Origin: Streptomyces sp. F001
GTDB lineage: Bacteria > Actinomycetota > Actinomycetes > Streptomycetales > Streptomycetaceae
Length of the DNA: 64,000 bases
Assembly (NCBI RefSeq): GCF_004187715.1
Contig: NZ_QZWF01000011.1
Coordinates: 124,001-188,000, forward strand
Direction: 5' to 3'
Within the stretch, counting starts at the first letter, position 1; every line of letters begins with the position of its first letter. Made by a program: the position numbers and the translations under genes. Positions 36,601 through 43,580 of this stretch are shown here, piece after piece. The notes beneath the pieces were generated by a model that saw only the letters and a program-made list of their open reading frames with translations, searched no databases and had not been told where the DNA came from.

Positions 36601-38624
36601 AGCTGGAAGAAGTCCTGGTCGACGCCGACCTCTTCGAGCCGCAGCACGGACGCGACCGCCGCGCACACCGCGCGCTCGTTCTCGGTGGTGGGCCGGACGA
36701 GCGAGCCCGTCCCGACGGCAGGCTCGGGCAGCGCGTTCCGGTCGAGCTTGCCGTTCGCGGTGAGCGGGAACTCCGTCATCACGACGATGTGGGCGGGCAC
36801 CATGTACTCGACCATGTGCTCGGCGGCCCACGTCCTGACCTCGTCCGCCCGCAGGTCCTCGCTGCCTGCGGCCGGGATCACGTATCCCACGAGGTAGGTG
36901 CCCCCGGCCGCGTTCTTCTTCGCGACGACGCAGGTGTGGCGTACCCCGGGGTGCTCCGCGAGACCGACCTCGACGTCCTCGATCTCCAGCCGCATACCGC
37001 GGATCTTGATCTGGTTGTCGGCCCGGCCGAGGAAGTCCAGCGACCCGTCCGGATCGAACCGGGCGAGGTCACCGGTCCGGTACAGCCGGGAACCGTCGTT
37101 CGCGAAGGGGTTCGCGACGAAGCGGGACGCCGTCAGGCCGGGCGCACCCACGTACCCCCGCCCCAGGAGGAAGCCGCCCACGTACAGCTCGCCGCCGACC
37201 CCGACGGGGACCGGGCGCAGCTCGTCGTCGAGCACGTACAGCTGGGTGTTGGGATTGGCCTTGCCGATCGATGTCGACAGGCGTTCCGCCGCCCCCCGGT
37301 AGATGACGTGCGAGACGCCGATCGTCGTCTCGGCCGGGCCGTAGCCGTGGTACATGGGGATGTCGAGCTTGGTGCGGAACCGCTCGTACAGCTCGGGGGT
37401 CAGCACCTCGCCGCCGCACCACACGTGCCGCAGGCTGCCCAGCCGTCCGGAGTCGCCCGCGATCTCCAGCAGCACGTCCAGCATGGACGACACCAGGTAC
37501 GTGAAGGTGACGCGCTGTTCGGCGATCACGCTGAGCAGGTGGTGCGGGTCGCGTTCGCCGCCGGGCCGCAGGACCACCAGCCGGGCGCCGGACACCAGCG
37601 GCAGGAAGATCTCGTTGATGGAGATGTCGAAGGACAGCGGCGCCTTGAACAGCGACGCGTCGTGGTGACCGAAGCCCAGGATCTCGCCCACCTGCCACAG
37701 CAGGCGCTCGCTGATCGCCTCGTGCCGGATCATCGCGCCCTTGGGCCGCCCGGTCGAACCGGATGTGAAGATCACGTAGGCCAGGGCGTCGCCGAGGACG
37801 GTGGCCTCGGTCCCCTCGGTCGGGTAGGAGCCGAACCGCCAGTCGCCCAGGTCGACGGCCACGGCTTCCGGTTCAGCCGGGTCGTGCTCGCCCGAGGCGT
37901 TGAGCTGCACCACGACCCGGGCGTCCTCGATGACGACGGCTCGGCGCGCGGCGGGCCACTGCGGATCGAGCGGCACGAACGCGCACCCCGCCTGGAGCAC
38001 GGCGAGCAGCCCGATCACCATGTCGGCGGAGCGGCTCAGTGAGATACCGACGACCTGTTCGGCGGTGAGCCCGCGTTCGAGCAGATGGTGGGCCAACTGG
38101 CTGGAGAGTTCGGCCGCCTGACGATAGGTCAGTGTCCGGTGCTCGTCGACGACGGCGACGGCGTCCGGCCTGGTCCGCGCCTGCTCGCGGAACATCTCCA
38201 CAATGGTCGGGCGGACCCGGTCGGCCCGGGTGTCGTTCCACTCGGCCAGGGCCTCGAGCCTCGCCGCCACCCCGGACGGGCCGATGGTGCCGATGGGCCG
38301 GTCCGGGAAGTCGGAAAGGTCGTCCAGCGCGAGCTGCGCCTCGGCAGCCACCACACCTTCCGGGACGGTGATGCTCCGGCCGTTAGCGCCGACCTCCCAA
38401 CCGCCGAGCCCGGCACCGCCGTTGTCGACCCACGCGAGGACGTCGGCGAACAGCGTGCCGGGGGTGAGGTCGATGCCGTCGGGACTCCGGCCCGTCGCCC
38501 AGTACGACAGCCCGACGGCGCATGCTTCGGTGATGGTCCGGTCGGAGAAGTCGCCGGTCCGCCGGCGTACGTCGGCCAGGCGCGCGGGAGTAAGCCGTAC
38601 GAGACGAGTGCTCGGTTCCATCAT
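27654..38624 (-). CDS. cchH: Coelichelin-type nonribosomal peptide synthetase, three modules
   Basis: A 3656-residue NRPS. The domain order is: N-terminal extension (1-130), A1 (130-640), T1 (GGDS at 678), E1 (HHVVIDG at 850), C1 (HHIIADG at 1326), A2 (1640-2120), T2 (GGDS at 2191), E2 (HHLAVDS at 2361), C2 (HLLLWDG at 2765), A3 (3090-3570), T3 (GGHS at 3613). There is no thioesterase. Specificity-loop residues begin D-I-N (FDISINE) in A1, D-F-W (FDFAVWE) in A2 and D-M-E (FDMSWEE) in A3. As I recall, these are the first code positions of S. coelicolor CchH for formyl-hydroxyornithine, threonine and hydroxyornithine. Three modules make a tetrapeptide, so one is reused. Oddities: C2 lacks the second His of HHxxxDG, E2 has DS for DG, and a dispersed repeat is translated at residues 2124-2147. 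ATG 38624 follows GAGG. Confidence 0.95.
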   Translation of the reverse strand: MMEPSTRLVRLTPARLADVRRRTGDFSDRTITEACAVGLSYWATGRSPDGIDLTPGTLFADVLAWVDNGGAGLGGWEVGANGRSITVPEGVVAAEAQLALDDLSDFPDRPIGTIGPSGVAARLEALAEWNDTRADRVRPTIVEMFREQARTRPDAVAVVDEHRTLTYRQAAELSSQLAHHLLERGLTAEQVVGISLSRSADMVIGLLAVLQAGCAFVPLDPQWPAARRAVVIEDARVVVQLNASGEHDPAEPEAVAVDLGDWRFGSYPTEGTEATVLGDALAYVIFTSGSTGRPKGAMIRHEAISERLLWQVGEILGFGHHDASLFKAPLSFDISINEIFLPLVSGARLVVLRPGGERDPHHLLSVIAEQRVTFTYLVSSMLDVLLEIAGDSGRLGSLRHVWCGGEVLTPELYERFRTKLDIPMYHGYGPAETTIGVSHVIYRGAAERLSTSIGKANPNTQLYVLDDELRPVPVGVGGELYVGGFLLGRGYVGAPGLTASRFVANPFANDGSRLYRTGDLARFDPDGSLDFLGRADNQIKIRGMRLEIEDVEVGLAEHPGVRHTCVVAKKNAAGGTYLVGYVIPAAGSEDLRADEVRTWAAEHMVEYMVPAHIVVMTEFPLTANGKLDRNALPEPAVGTGSLVRPTTENERAVCAAVASVLRLEEVGVDQDFFQLGGDSILAISLLSALRDAGLYVTARQVFAHSTVGALAAVASREDVSTVDHGDVATGSVVGSPIVQWLGETTDAIDGFVQSVVLNTPADLTTDALDAILAAVVRRHDMLRATLVRGDHWSFDIPEADQAVAGWQESDGPVEECVALATEGLDPAGGVMLRAVWRREARQLVLAAHHVVIDGVSWRVLMEDLATAWRQFASGAPIELPLVGTSFRRWTQLLERAAFDADSAYYWRPLPGADGPVGRRALSEADTVARERLRTVSVGPEVTAALLGEIPAKFHAGVNDVLLTALAVTLARWRRDLGQDQTFAHIELEGHGREGRFVAGTAGFEPELSRTVGWFTTLFPVTVDPGAAADFTAPEYLAAALKAVKEDLARVPDNGVSYGALRYLTHTEFDAPAPQVLFNYLGRFDAGASGDWQLAGTTGQLGEKRDPRMRLPRPLEFNAIAEPAASGEYELVTTISWPDGMFTDEDIATLGEYFRVALAGLAALDQGGHSPSDFGLVPLTQADVDALDGPRLRDILPLTPLQEGLYFHSVFDDDSAGAYVEQQLLTLDGEVDPDRLAAAATRLLTLYPNLAARFVALADGRVVSVLENGVEAPFTTLDRPGITDDEIRDYAERDRRAGFDLATGPLMRYTLLRAGSGRNVLVQTVHHIIADGWSVPPMLHALLAEYHAPGSIYPVGGFPDYVRWLAGRDEDESARVWREQLADLPGPSLVAEGHTPSDRFADTAVEPADDIDAAARSAGVPLSVAVHSAWAVTLGGILHSRDVVFGSTVSGRDAEVPGIEDMVGLFINTIPVRARWTGTTTSSDLLASVREHQSAVLSHQHVSLARIGRQAGAGGPLFDTLVVFDVATDVDGLRGSGDELVITDIVNEGAPHYPLTLVVERAVDGRPRFNLIYDGELLGETSVREILRTFTSTLTGLLTRPDVQVDDLGPGNAGRPARILPTTLGGLFDAAAHRDPAATAVTQCGLDGGTRSLTYGELADAKKELASALRAAGVGPGKRVAVAVPRSVEQVVALVAIVSAGGAYVPLDLAYPDERLEYILADAAPQVVLVEREQRDRFTELLARAGVSARVLVQGDELPVGDTTEPEVSWHDPAYVIYTSGSTGRPKGVVVPHSSVVTLLANTRSDMDFGPHDVWVQFHSFSFDFAVWELWGALAYGGELLVPEYGLTRSPVDFHRLVRERSVTVLNQTPSAFYQFIEADRHAGEPVTALRRIIFGGEALDLGRLRGWVERYGTGSPELVNMYGITETTVHVTHRVLTDEDFASGDDVSPIGGPIPGLVTYLLDDRLRPVPPGRVGAIYVAGDQVSLGYLGRPGLTAGRFVANPFAGDGSRMYHTGDLARRTLDGELEFVGRADDQVQLKGFRIELGEVESAIRELDGVVDVAVTVADSGDHLVAHVVGRVPRDVTEQLSTKLPVHMVPGRVLPVDALPLTVNGKLDRKALAERAAAPQRGAGLYRYAAPPGDATSHDAPAGEDAAVVALPSALATLVDIFGETLPGNDVAPDTDFFRAGGDSILAITVINRARALGLPIAPRDVFLLRTPRALAEHLGTLGTSTPPAAPARREDGPLTPTPIILRQRELGGSLARFAQARTLVAPEGAGLADAERAANAVVAAHPALRLRLRVEHGVWALRTEPARQVTVVRPDTTDATTAANEAAGRLDPESGDVIAFSWLEASRTLVVTVHHLAVDSVSWLILLDDLATALRGETLAPPTTSYAEYAEALTLRSAHAVDDLGHWVTTLQAPTLLPTVERLRETTVVLAPEVSHRVTRTAPAALGVGLTELLCGALRTALTHIQPSPTDLAIELERHGRVPVLEHHDYTRTVGWFTSIAPVRLTAHTDPVAAAREVTERQPDERAHVAYGRLRYLNPQTAPLLNARPQVLFNYLGRGSESQALHITGGDQGSPYAVEVNAWLDEATGSLHAAFTLAEGIPDELTEHWRSALERIADASATAERTAPVTPLQRGLYFQAQMAGTAGPYVAQSWFTFDRRLDTDALAEAMAYVIARHPVVGAGFTTDDDGNPVQILSAGRQVAARTVELATDAEVEALRVRDRDTGFDPGEPPLIRLTVVRLPDDRDGLLLSYHLLLWDGWSREIVLRDLFDAYQAVVAGEPWDTTPATPGFEDHARALDAKDPAVAERFWADHLAGLPGPTLLAGPAPSLSDDLPRALVHTLSAEQSDLLREAARAHGVTLNSVLTGAFGLLLGARTGRSDAVFGVTVSGREGEGLDGIVGVLLNTVPMWTRARPDDTVRAYLSAVQAARVEAMEHEHLGLGEIQRASGHDTLFDNLFVLQNFLDMDAFAEMNARHGITSVKADDSTHYPFTWVVTPGDRLTVKLEYRDEDTENARRLLDDYLRVLEDLARSTGPVGALPGLGPEPEPAERTDVGTDTVVDRFDQAADRDPERVALVAHGSTMTFAQLRDRSRAVAGVLAGRGIGPERTVGLAIPRSLDSIVALFAVLRVGAAYVPLELDHPDERIAAIVADARPDVILTVSAVSPRLTPLTGDLIELDRPLPAAEPYLTFAPDDPGRLRHPAYTIYTSGSTGKPKGVVTEYAGLTNMLINHQRRIFEPVLAEHGHRVFRIAHTVSFAFDMSWEELLWLADGHEVHICDEELRRDAPRLVEYCLEHGIDVINVTPTYAQQLVAEGLLDNPARRPALVLLGGEAVTPTLWQRLAETEGTVGYNLYGPTEYTINTLGVGTFECQDPVVGVAIDNTDVYVLDPWLRPLPDGVPGELYVSGIGIARGYLGQPAQTAHRFVACPFGEPGERMYRTGDLVVRRSDGNLMYLGRTDQQVKIRGHRVELGEVEAVFAAHPAVRFVAAVAQPDPQVDGAYRLAAYLVLDGSDLAAIAAEVGAGLPDFLRPTHYAQVDSIPLTVNGKADTKALPEAKPLGALTTAGERGPETETETTVCEFFAEALDLDDDEVSAVSDFVSLGGHSMLAVRLIGLLRREYGPVITIRDLFTLRTPEAIARHLDDHS
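32184..32251 (-). repeat. Streptomyces dispersed repeat (type 2) translated inside cchH
   Basis: GGCGGAGCCGCATATCGATA then CAGCC and CGCGCCCC...GGGGCGCG (32206-32251) match the intergenic copy at 25921-25966 with very few differences. The adjoining GTCGTGGCTTGTCGCG (32184-32199) belongs to the same common Streptomyces element. It encodes QRGAGLYRYAAPPGDATSHD in the linker between A2 and T2 and keeps frame. Confidence 0.85.
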
Positions 38625-38668
38625 CGAAGCCTCAGCATCCCTTCCAAGGAATGAAAGTAAGCTCTCAC

Positions 38669-38687
38669 CTGAATTAGGGTTACCTAA
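38669..38687. promoter_or_regulatory. Degenerate iron box upstream of cchH
   Basis: On the minus strand TTAGGTAACCCTAATTCAG keeps the left arm and centre of the iron-box consensus but not the right arm. It overlaps the end of cchG and lies 45 bp before the cchH start, so cchH-cchI may have their own iron-controlled promoter. Confidence 0.5.
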
Positions 38688-40471
38688 CTGCCTTCTCGCC
38701 AGGCCCGCCACAGTCGCGCATACCGGCCGCCCAGAGCCACCAACTCCTCGTGCGTTCCCTGCTCCACGACGCGCCCCGCGTCCAGCACGGCGATCCGGTC
38801 CGCCGCCATCGCCTGGGTCAGCCGGTGCGCCACGAACAACGTGGTCCGGCCCTGGCACGCGGCCAGCACGGCCCGCTCCAGCTCGGCGGCGCCCTCGCTG
38901 CCCGCCTCCGCCGTCGACTCGTCGAGCACCACCACCGGCGAACGACCCAACACCAGCCTGGCCAGGGCGATCTGGGCGACCTTGGTGACGTCCAGGCGCT
39001 CACCGCCCTCGCCGACCAGGGTGTTCAGCCCCTCGGGCAGCGCGTCGACCCACTCGTCGGCGCCGACCGTGCGCAGCGCACCCATCAGCTCGGCGTCGGT
39101 CGCTTCCGGCGCGGCCAGCCGCAGGTCGTCGGCGAGCGGACCGGAGAACACATGCGTCTCCTGCGTCAGGATGCTCACCAAGGCCCGCGCCCCGGCCTCG
39201 TCCAGACCGGCGAGGTCGGTCGACCCGACACGCACCGATCCGGCCTGCGGGGTTCCGATGCCCGCGATCAGCGCGGCCAGGGTCGTCTTGCCCGCGCCCG
39301 TCGCCCCCACCAGGGCGAGCGAACCACCGGCCGGGATCGTCAGGTCGACGTCCTTCAGGACCGGCTCGTCGGTGCCGGGGTAACGGAACGTCAGCCCCTC
39401 CACCGTCACCGGGAACGGCCCTGCGTGCGCCGACGCGACGGACGCGTCGCCCACCAGCCGGTCCTCCGCGTCCTCCCCCAGGACCCCGACCAGCCGGGTC
39501 AGGCTCGCGCCCGACTTCTGCGCCTCGTCGAAGGTGAACATGATGAGGCCCAGCGGGGTGAACAGCCGGTGGAACAGCAGCGGGGCCGCCGACACCTCGC
39601 CCAGGCTGGCGGCATCGGCCTCCAACAGGGCGTACCCCACCACGAGGATGAGGACCAGCCCGATGAACTCGGCGCGGTTCTCCCTGCCGACGAACCGGCC
39701 GAAGAACCGGAACACCTCGATACCGAGGTTGCGCACCCGCCACGACTCAGCCGTGACCTTCTCGCGGAAGGCCTCCTCGAGGCGGTACGCCCGGACCGTG
39801 TCGATCCCGTCCAGACCGCTGATCAACGCCTGCGCACGGTCGGCCTGGGCCAGCCGCTGCTTCCGGTAGAGCGGGGCGGACCGGGGGAGATACCAGCGCA
39901 GGGCCAGCGCGTACGCGGGCAGCGCGGCGGCGCCCGCCAGGCCGAGCCGCCAGTCCAGTCCGAACATGCCGACCGTGGCGATGGCAACCAGCACTCCCGC
40001 CGAGAACACCGTGGGAACGGCCGTGCGGATGCCCTTGGAGATGACGGCCACATCGTCACCGACCCGGGAGAGCACGTCTCCGCGGCCGACCTGCTCGATC
40101 CGTGCGCTCGGCATCCCCAGCACCGCCCGGACGGCGCCTTCACGCAGCCGCGCGAGCAGATCCGCGCCCAGCCGCCCGATCAGGTACGTCGACACCGCGG
40201 TGGCCGCCGCGCCGAGCAGCGCGGCGGCCGCCATCAGGGCCCCGATCGTGACCAGGACCGACTGCGATGCGCCCTCGACCACCCCGTCGACCACTCGGCC
40301 GAGCAGGAGCACCGGGAGCACCTGGAGCGCCGCCCCGGCCACCGTGGTGAGCACGGTGGCGACCGTCAGCCAGGGCACTTCGCGGCAGTGTGCCGCGGCC
40401 CATCGGGTGGCCTCGCGTCCGGTCGCCGTGCGCAGGGTCGCCGGGGCGACGCGTGTGACGGTGGTGCTCAC
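38684..40471 (-). CDS. cchG: ABC exporter half-transporter with degenerate signature motif (coelichelin export)
   Basis: A 595-residue permease-ATPase fusion with six N-terminal helices (about residues 30-310). The ATPase has Walker A VGATGAGKTTLAAL (about 380) and Walker B VVVLDESTAEAG (about 510), both intact. The signature should read LSGGQ but here reads ERLDVTKVAQIALARL (about 490). The H-loop FVAHRLTQA is present. With CchI it forms one composite ATP site made of good motifs (CchG Walker A/B and CchI LSGGQ) and one dead site. GTG 40471 lies two bases after the cchF stop, so expression is coupled to uptake genes. The role in export of the siderophore follows from the locus. Confidence 0.9.
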   Translation of the reverse strand: MSTTVTRVAPATLRTATGREATRWAAAHCREVPWLTVATVLTTVAGAALQVLPVLLLGRVVDGVVEGASQSVLVTIGALMAAAALLGAAATAVSTYLIGRLGADLLARLREGAVRAVLGMPSARIEQVGRGDVLSRVGDDVAVISKGIRTAVPTVFSAGVLVAIATVGMFGLDWRLGLAGAAALPAYALALRWYLPRSAPLYRKQRLAQADRAQALISGLDGIDTVRAYRLEEAFREKVTAESWRVRNLGIEVFRFFGRFVGRENRAEFIGLVLILVVGYALLEADAASLGEVSAAPLLFHRLFTPLGLIMFTFDEAQKSGASLTRLVGVLGEDAEDRLVGDASVASAHAGPFPVTVEGLTFRYPGTDEPVLKDVDLTIPAGGSLALVGATGAGKTTLAALIAGIGTPQAGSVRVGSTDLAGLDEAGARALVSILTQETHVFSGPLADDLRLAAPEATDAELMGALRTVGADEWVDALPEGLNTLVGEGGERLDVTKVAQIALARLVLGRSPVVVLDESTAEAGSEGAAELERAVLAACQGRTTLFVAHRLTQAMAADRIAVLDAGRVVEQGTHEELVALGGRYARLWRAWREGS

Positions 40472-40473
40472 AC

Positions 40474-41529
40474 CTACTCGACCGACTTGACGAGTTCGTC
40501 GATCGCGTACGGCATGGAGAGCATGGTGCCCTGGGAGATGGCCGCGCCGACCGCCGGGCCCTCACTGTCCAGCAGGTACGACACCTTGCCGTTCTTCACC
40601 GCGTCGAGGTTGGCGAACAGCTCGAACTTCTTCAGCGCGTCCGTGTCCGCCTTGTCGTTGATGACGAAGATGCGGTCGACGTCGACCAGGTCGATGCGCT
40701 CGGGTGAGAGCTTGGTGTAGAAGCTGCCGTCCGCGACCTTGTCGATCTCGGTCTGGTATTTGAAGCCGATGCCCGACACCAGCCGGCCGCGCACGTCGGT
40801 GGAGGTGAACGGCGCCACCGAGTCCTCGTACCAGGACAGCGCGACGGCGGTCTGGTCCGCGAACTCGGGGTGCGCCTTCTTGGCCTCGTCGAGCTGCCCC
40901 TGGATGTCCGCGACCATCTTCTCGCCCTCCTCGGCCTTGCCGAGTGCCTTGGCGATGTGGAGCGCGTTGTCCTGCCAGGGCGCGCTGAAGGGCTCCTTCT
41001 CGGCCTTGGTACGACCCACCGTCGGGGCGATCTTGGAGAGCTTGTCGTAGGCGGCCTGGTCGATCTCGGAGTAGACCGCGATGATCAGGTCCGGGCGCAG
41101 GGCGGCGATCTTCTCGTAGTTGGGGCCGGAGTCACCGTTCTTCATGATGACCTCGGGCTTGGTGTCGCCCCACTTGTCCTTCACCCAGGGCCACTGGGTG
41201 TTGATGTCGGGGCTCTGGCCCGCCGGGTTCGGGTACTGGTCGGTCATGCCGACCGGCTTGATGCCGAATGCCAGGACGCTCTGGTCGTCCGTGTAACCGA
41301 CGGTGACCACCCGCTCGGGAGCCTTGGCGACCTTCGTGGATCCGAACGCGTGCTCCACGGTGACCGGGAATGCGCCGGCGGCGGTCGAGGTGTTGTCGCC
41401 GGCGTTGTCCGCCGAGTCGGACGAGTCGGAACCGCATCCCGCGAGAAGGCCGACGCCGAGAGTCGCGGCGGACAGTACGGCCGCCAACCGCCGCAACGGC
41501 TTCGTACGCGTCGTTCTTGTGAGGAGCAT
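40474..41529 (-). CDS. cchF: Ferric-siderophore-binding lipoprotein
   Basis: A 351-residue FhuD/FepB-type substrate-binding protein for ferric coelichelin. The signal peptide ends in the lipobox LLAGC (Cys32), so the mature protein is membrane anchored. The peripla_BP_2 fold is shown by RVVTVGYTDDQSVLAFGIKP, KIAALRPDLIIAVYSE, YDKLSKIAPTVG and a C-terminal AIDELVK. ATG 41529 follows AAGGGG; the frame extends 18 codons further upstream but those lie in the promoter. The iron box at 41601-41619 is 72 bp upstream of the start. Confidence 0.92.
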   Translation of the reverse strand: MLLTRTTRTKPLRRLAAVLSAATLGVGLLAGCGSDSSDSADNAGDNTSTAAGAFPVTVEHAFGSTKVAKAPERVVTVGYTDDQSVLAFGIKPVGMTDQYPNPAGQSPDINTQWPWVKDKWGDTKPEVIMKNGDSGPNYEKIAALRPDLIIAVYSEIDQAAYDKLSKIAPTVGRTKAEKEPFSAPWQDNALHIAKALGKAEEGEKMVADIQGQLDEAKKAHPEFADQTAVALSWYEDSVAPFTSTDVRGRLVSGIGFKYQTEIDKVADGSFYTKLSPERIDLVDVDRIFVINDKADTDALKKFELFANLDAVKNGKVSYLLDSEGPAVGAAISQGTMLSMPYAIDELVKSVE

Positions 41530-41600
41530 CCGGAATCCCCTTGCTGTCGCGCTGTCCACTACGCCCCGCCTGAGGGCAGGCAAACCGTACCGTGAGCGAG

Positions 41601-41619
41601 TGAGGTTAGCCTAGCCTAA
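41601..41619. promoter_or_regulatory. Iron box upstream of cchF
   Basis: The minus strand reads TTAGGCTAGGCTAACCTCA, 17 of 19 matches to the iron-box consensus. It lies between cchE and cchF, and cchF-cchG probably start here. Confidence 0.9.
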
Positions 41620-41640
41620 CTTATGTAACTTCGGAGCGCT

Positions 41641-42480
41641 TCAGTCGAGTTGGACGTGGGTACGGCCGATCGGCACGATCAGCGGCCGGTCGCCCACCGG
41701 GTCGTCGATCACCTTGGCGCGCAGTCCGAACGCCTCGTGCAGCAACTCGGCGGTGATCACGTCACGGGGGTGCCCCTGCGCCAGGATCGACCCCTCCCTC
41801 ATCACGATGAGGTTGTCGCTGTAGCGGGTGGCCAGATTGAGGTCGTGCAGCACCATGACCACGGTGCACCCCGACTCGTGCAGGTCGTCCACCAGGTCGA
41901 GCACGTCGATCGCGTGCGCCAGGTCCAGGTAGGTGGTCGGCTCGTCCAGCAGGAGCAGGTCGGTGCCCTGGGCCAGGGTCATCGAGATCCAGACGCGCTG
42001 GCGCTGCCCGCCGGACAGTGAGTCGACCGGGCGGTCGGCCAGGTCGGACACCCCGGTCATGGCCAGCGCGCGCTCCACGACGGCGGCGTCGTCCGACGAC
42101 CACTGCCGCAGCCAGCTCTGGTGCGGATGGCGGCCCCTGGCGACCAGGTCGGACACCGTCAGCCCCTCGGGCGCGACCGGTGCCTGGGGCAGCAGGCCGA
42201 GCTTCTTCGCCACGTCCCTGGTCCTGAGCCTGCCGATGTCATCGCCGTCCAGCACGACCGTCCCCTTGGCCGGCTTGAGCAGCCGCGACAGGGTCCGCAA
42301 CAGGGTCGACTTGCCGCAGCCGTTGGGGCCGATGATCGTGGTGATCACCCCTGGCGGGATCGCCACGTCGAGTTCGTCGATGACGGTCCGGGCGCCGTAC
42401 CCGACCGTGACACCCCTGGCTGCCAGCCGTGCGGCGTCCTCGACCCCGGACTCGGTCTTGGTGATGGACTGAGCGACCAC
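41641..42480 (-). CDS. cchE: Ferric-siderophore ABC importer ATPase
   Basis: A 279-residue FepC/FhuC-type ATPase that powers the CchC/CchD permease. Walker A is GPNGCGKSTLL (about residue 50), the Q-loop LLPQAP, signature DSLSGGQRQRVWISMTLAQG (about 150), Walker B LLLLDEPTTYLD (about 170) and H-loop VMVLHDLN. GTG 42480 is behind a G-rich ribosome site. It is separated from cchD by 38 bp containing a weak iron box. Confidence 0.94.
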   Translation of the reverse strand: MVAQSITKTESGVEDAARLAARGVTVGYGARTVIDELDVAIPPGVITTIIGPNGCGKSTLLRTLSRLLKPAKGTVVLDGDDIGRLRTRDVAKKLGLLPQAPVAPEGLTVSDLVARGRHPHQSWLRQWSSDDAAVVERALAMTGVSDLADRPVDSLSGGQRQRVWISMTLAQGTDLLLLDEPTTYLDLAHAIDVLDLVDDLHESGCTVVMVLHDLNLATRYSDNLIVMREGSILAQGHPRDVITAELLHEAFGLRAKVIDDPVGDRPLIVPIGRTHVQLD

Positions 42481-42488
42481 AAGGCCCC

Positions 42489-42507
42489 CTTATTCAGGCT
42501 TGCCTAA
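42489..42507. promoter_or_regulatory. Weak iron box upstream of cchE
   Basis: The minus strand reads TTAGGCAAGCCTGAATAAG, an inverted repeat TTAGGC/GCCTGAA with about 12 of 19 consensus matches. It lies just before the cchE start, so this gene may also have an internal promoter. Confidence 0.5.
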
Positions 42508-42518
42508 CTTTGTATCAG

Positions 42519-43580
42519 CTATCTGCGGTTCGCCCGTACGAGCAGATAGACGAGGAAGGGGCCGCCGATCGCGGCGGTGACCACGCCGACCGGGAGAGTG
42601 ATCGGCAGTGCCGTGCGCGCGACCAGGTCCGAGCCGATCAGCAGCAGCGCTCCGACCATGCCGGAGGCCACCATCGGCGGTGTGGGGCACCTCGCCAGAC
42701 GCATCGCCACCTGCGGCGCCACCAGCGCGACGAACGGGACCGGGCCCGCCGCGCTCACCGCCACACCGGCCAGCAGGACCGCGCACAGCAGCAGGATCGC
42801 CCGCACCATCGAGTAGCGGACGCCCAGGCCCGCGGCGACCTCGTCGCCGAAGTGCAGCGGCTTGAACTGGAACGCGACACACGCCACGACGATCAGGAGG
42901 ACGAGTGTGCACCAGAGCGCGATCCGGACCTCGCCCCACGACCGGTCGTCCAGCGAGCCGACCAGCCACGCCTGGGCCCGGGCCACGTCCCTGATGTCGG
43001 CCGTCACCAGCAGCCAGGTGGTGATCGCCTGCATCACGGCACTCACCGAGATGCCGATGAGGATGAGCCGGAAGCCGTCGATCCCGCGCCGCCACGCCAG
43101 GAAGTACACCAGCAGCCCCGTGCCCAGACCGCCGGCGAGCGCCGCCGCGGACAGGCCCACGGAGTCGACGACCGCCGCGGCGGCCCCGCCCGACACCGTC
43201 ACCCCGAACACCGCGACCGCGCCGGCGCCGCTGGTGATCCCCAGGATGTCCGGGCTGGCCAGCGGGTTACGCGCGACGGACTGGGTGATCGCCCCGGACA
43301 CGCCCAGCGCGATCCCCACGACGAGCCCGGCCAGGGCACGCGGCATCCGCAGGTCCATAATCACGAACTCGTCGACCTGTTCGCCCCCGCCGGTGATCGT
43401 GGCGATCACCCGGGGCAGACTGATGGGGAAGTCCCCGATGCCGATGGACAGGCAGAACACCAGGAAACTCGCCCCCGCCAGCAGCAGCGTGACGAGGACG
43501 ATCCAGGGCCGCCAGACGAACGACACGTGACCGAGCCGCACGCCCGGCGCCACCGATGGCTTCAACTCTGTCCCGTTCAT
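42519..43580 (-). CDS. cchD: Ferric-siderophore importer permease (FecCD family)
   Basis: A 353-residue integral membrane protein with about nine hydrophobic helices. FecCD motifs are DLRMPRALAGLVVGIALGVS, ARNPLASPDILGITSGAGA, LILIGISVSAVMQA and GPVPFVALVAPQVAMRL. The start at ATG 43580 overlaps the cchC stop (ATGA). It pairs with CchC to form the channel. Confidence 0.93.
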   Translation of the reverse strand: MNGTELKPSVAPGVRLGHVSFVWRPWIVLVTLLLAGASFLVFCLSIGIGDFPISLPRVIATITGGGEQVDEFVIMDLRMPRALAGLVVGIALGVSGAITQSVARNPLASPDILGITSGAGAVAVFGVTVSGGAAAAVVDSVGLSAAALAGGLGTGLLVYFLAWRRGIDGFRLILIGISVSAVMQAITTWLLVTADIRDVARAQAWLVGSLDDRSWGEVRIALWCTLVLLIVVACVAFQFKPLHFGDEVAAGLGVRYSMVRAILLLCAVLLAGVAVSAAGPVPFVALVAPQVAMRLARCPTPPMVASGMVGALLLIGSDLVARTALPITLPVGVVTAAIGGPFLVYLLVRANRR

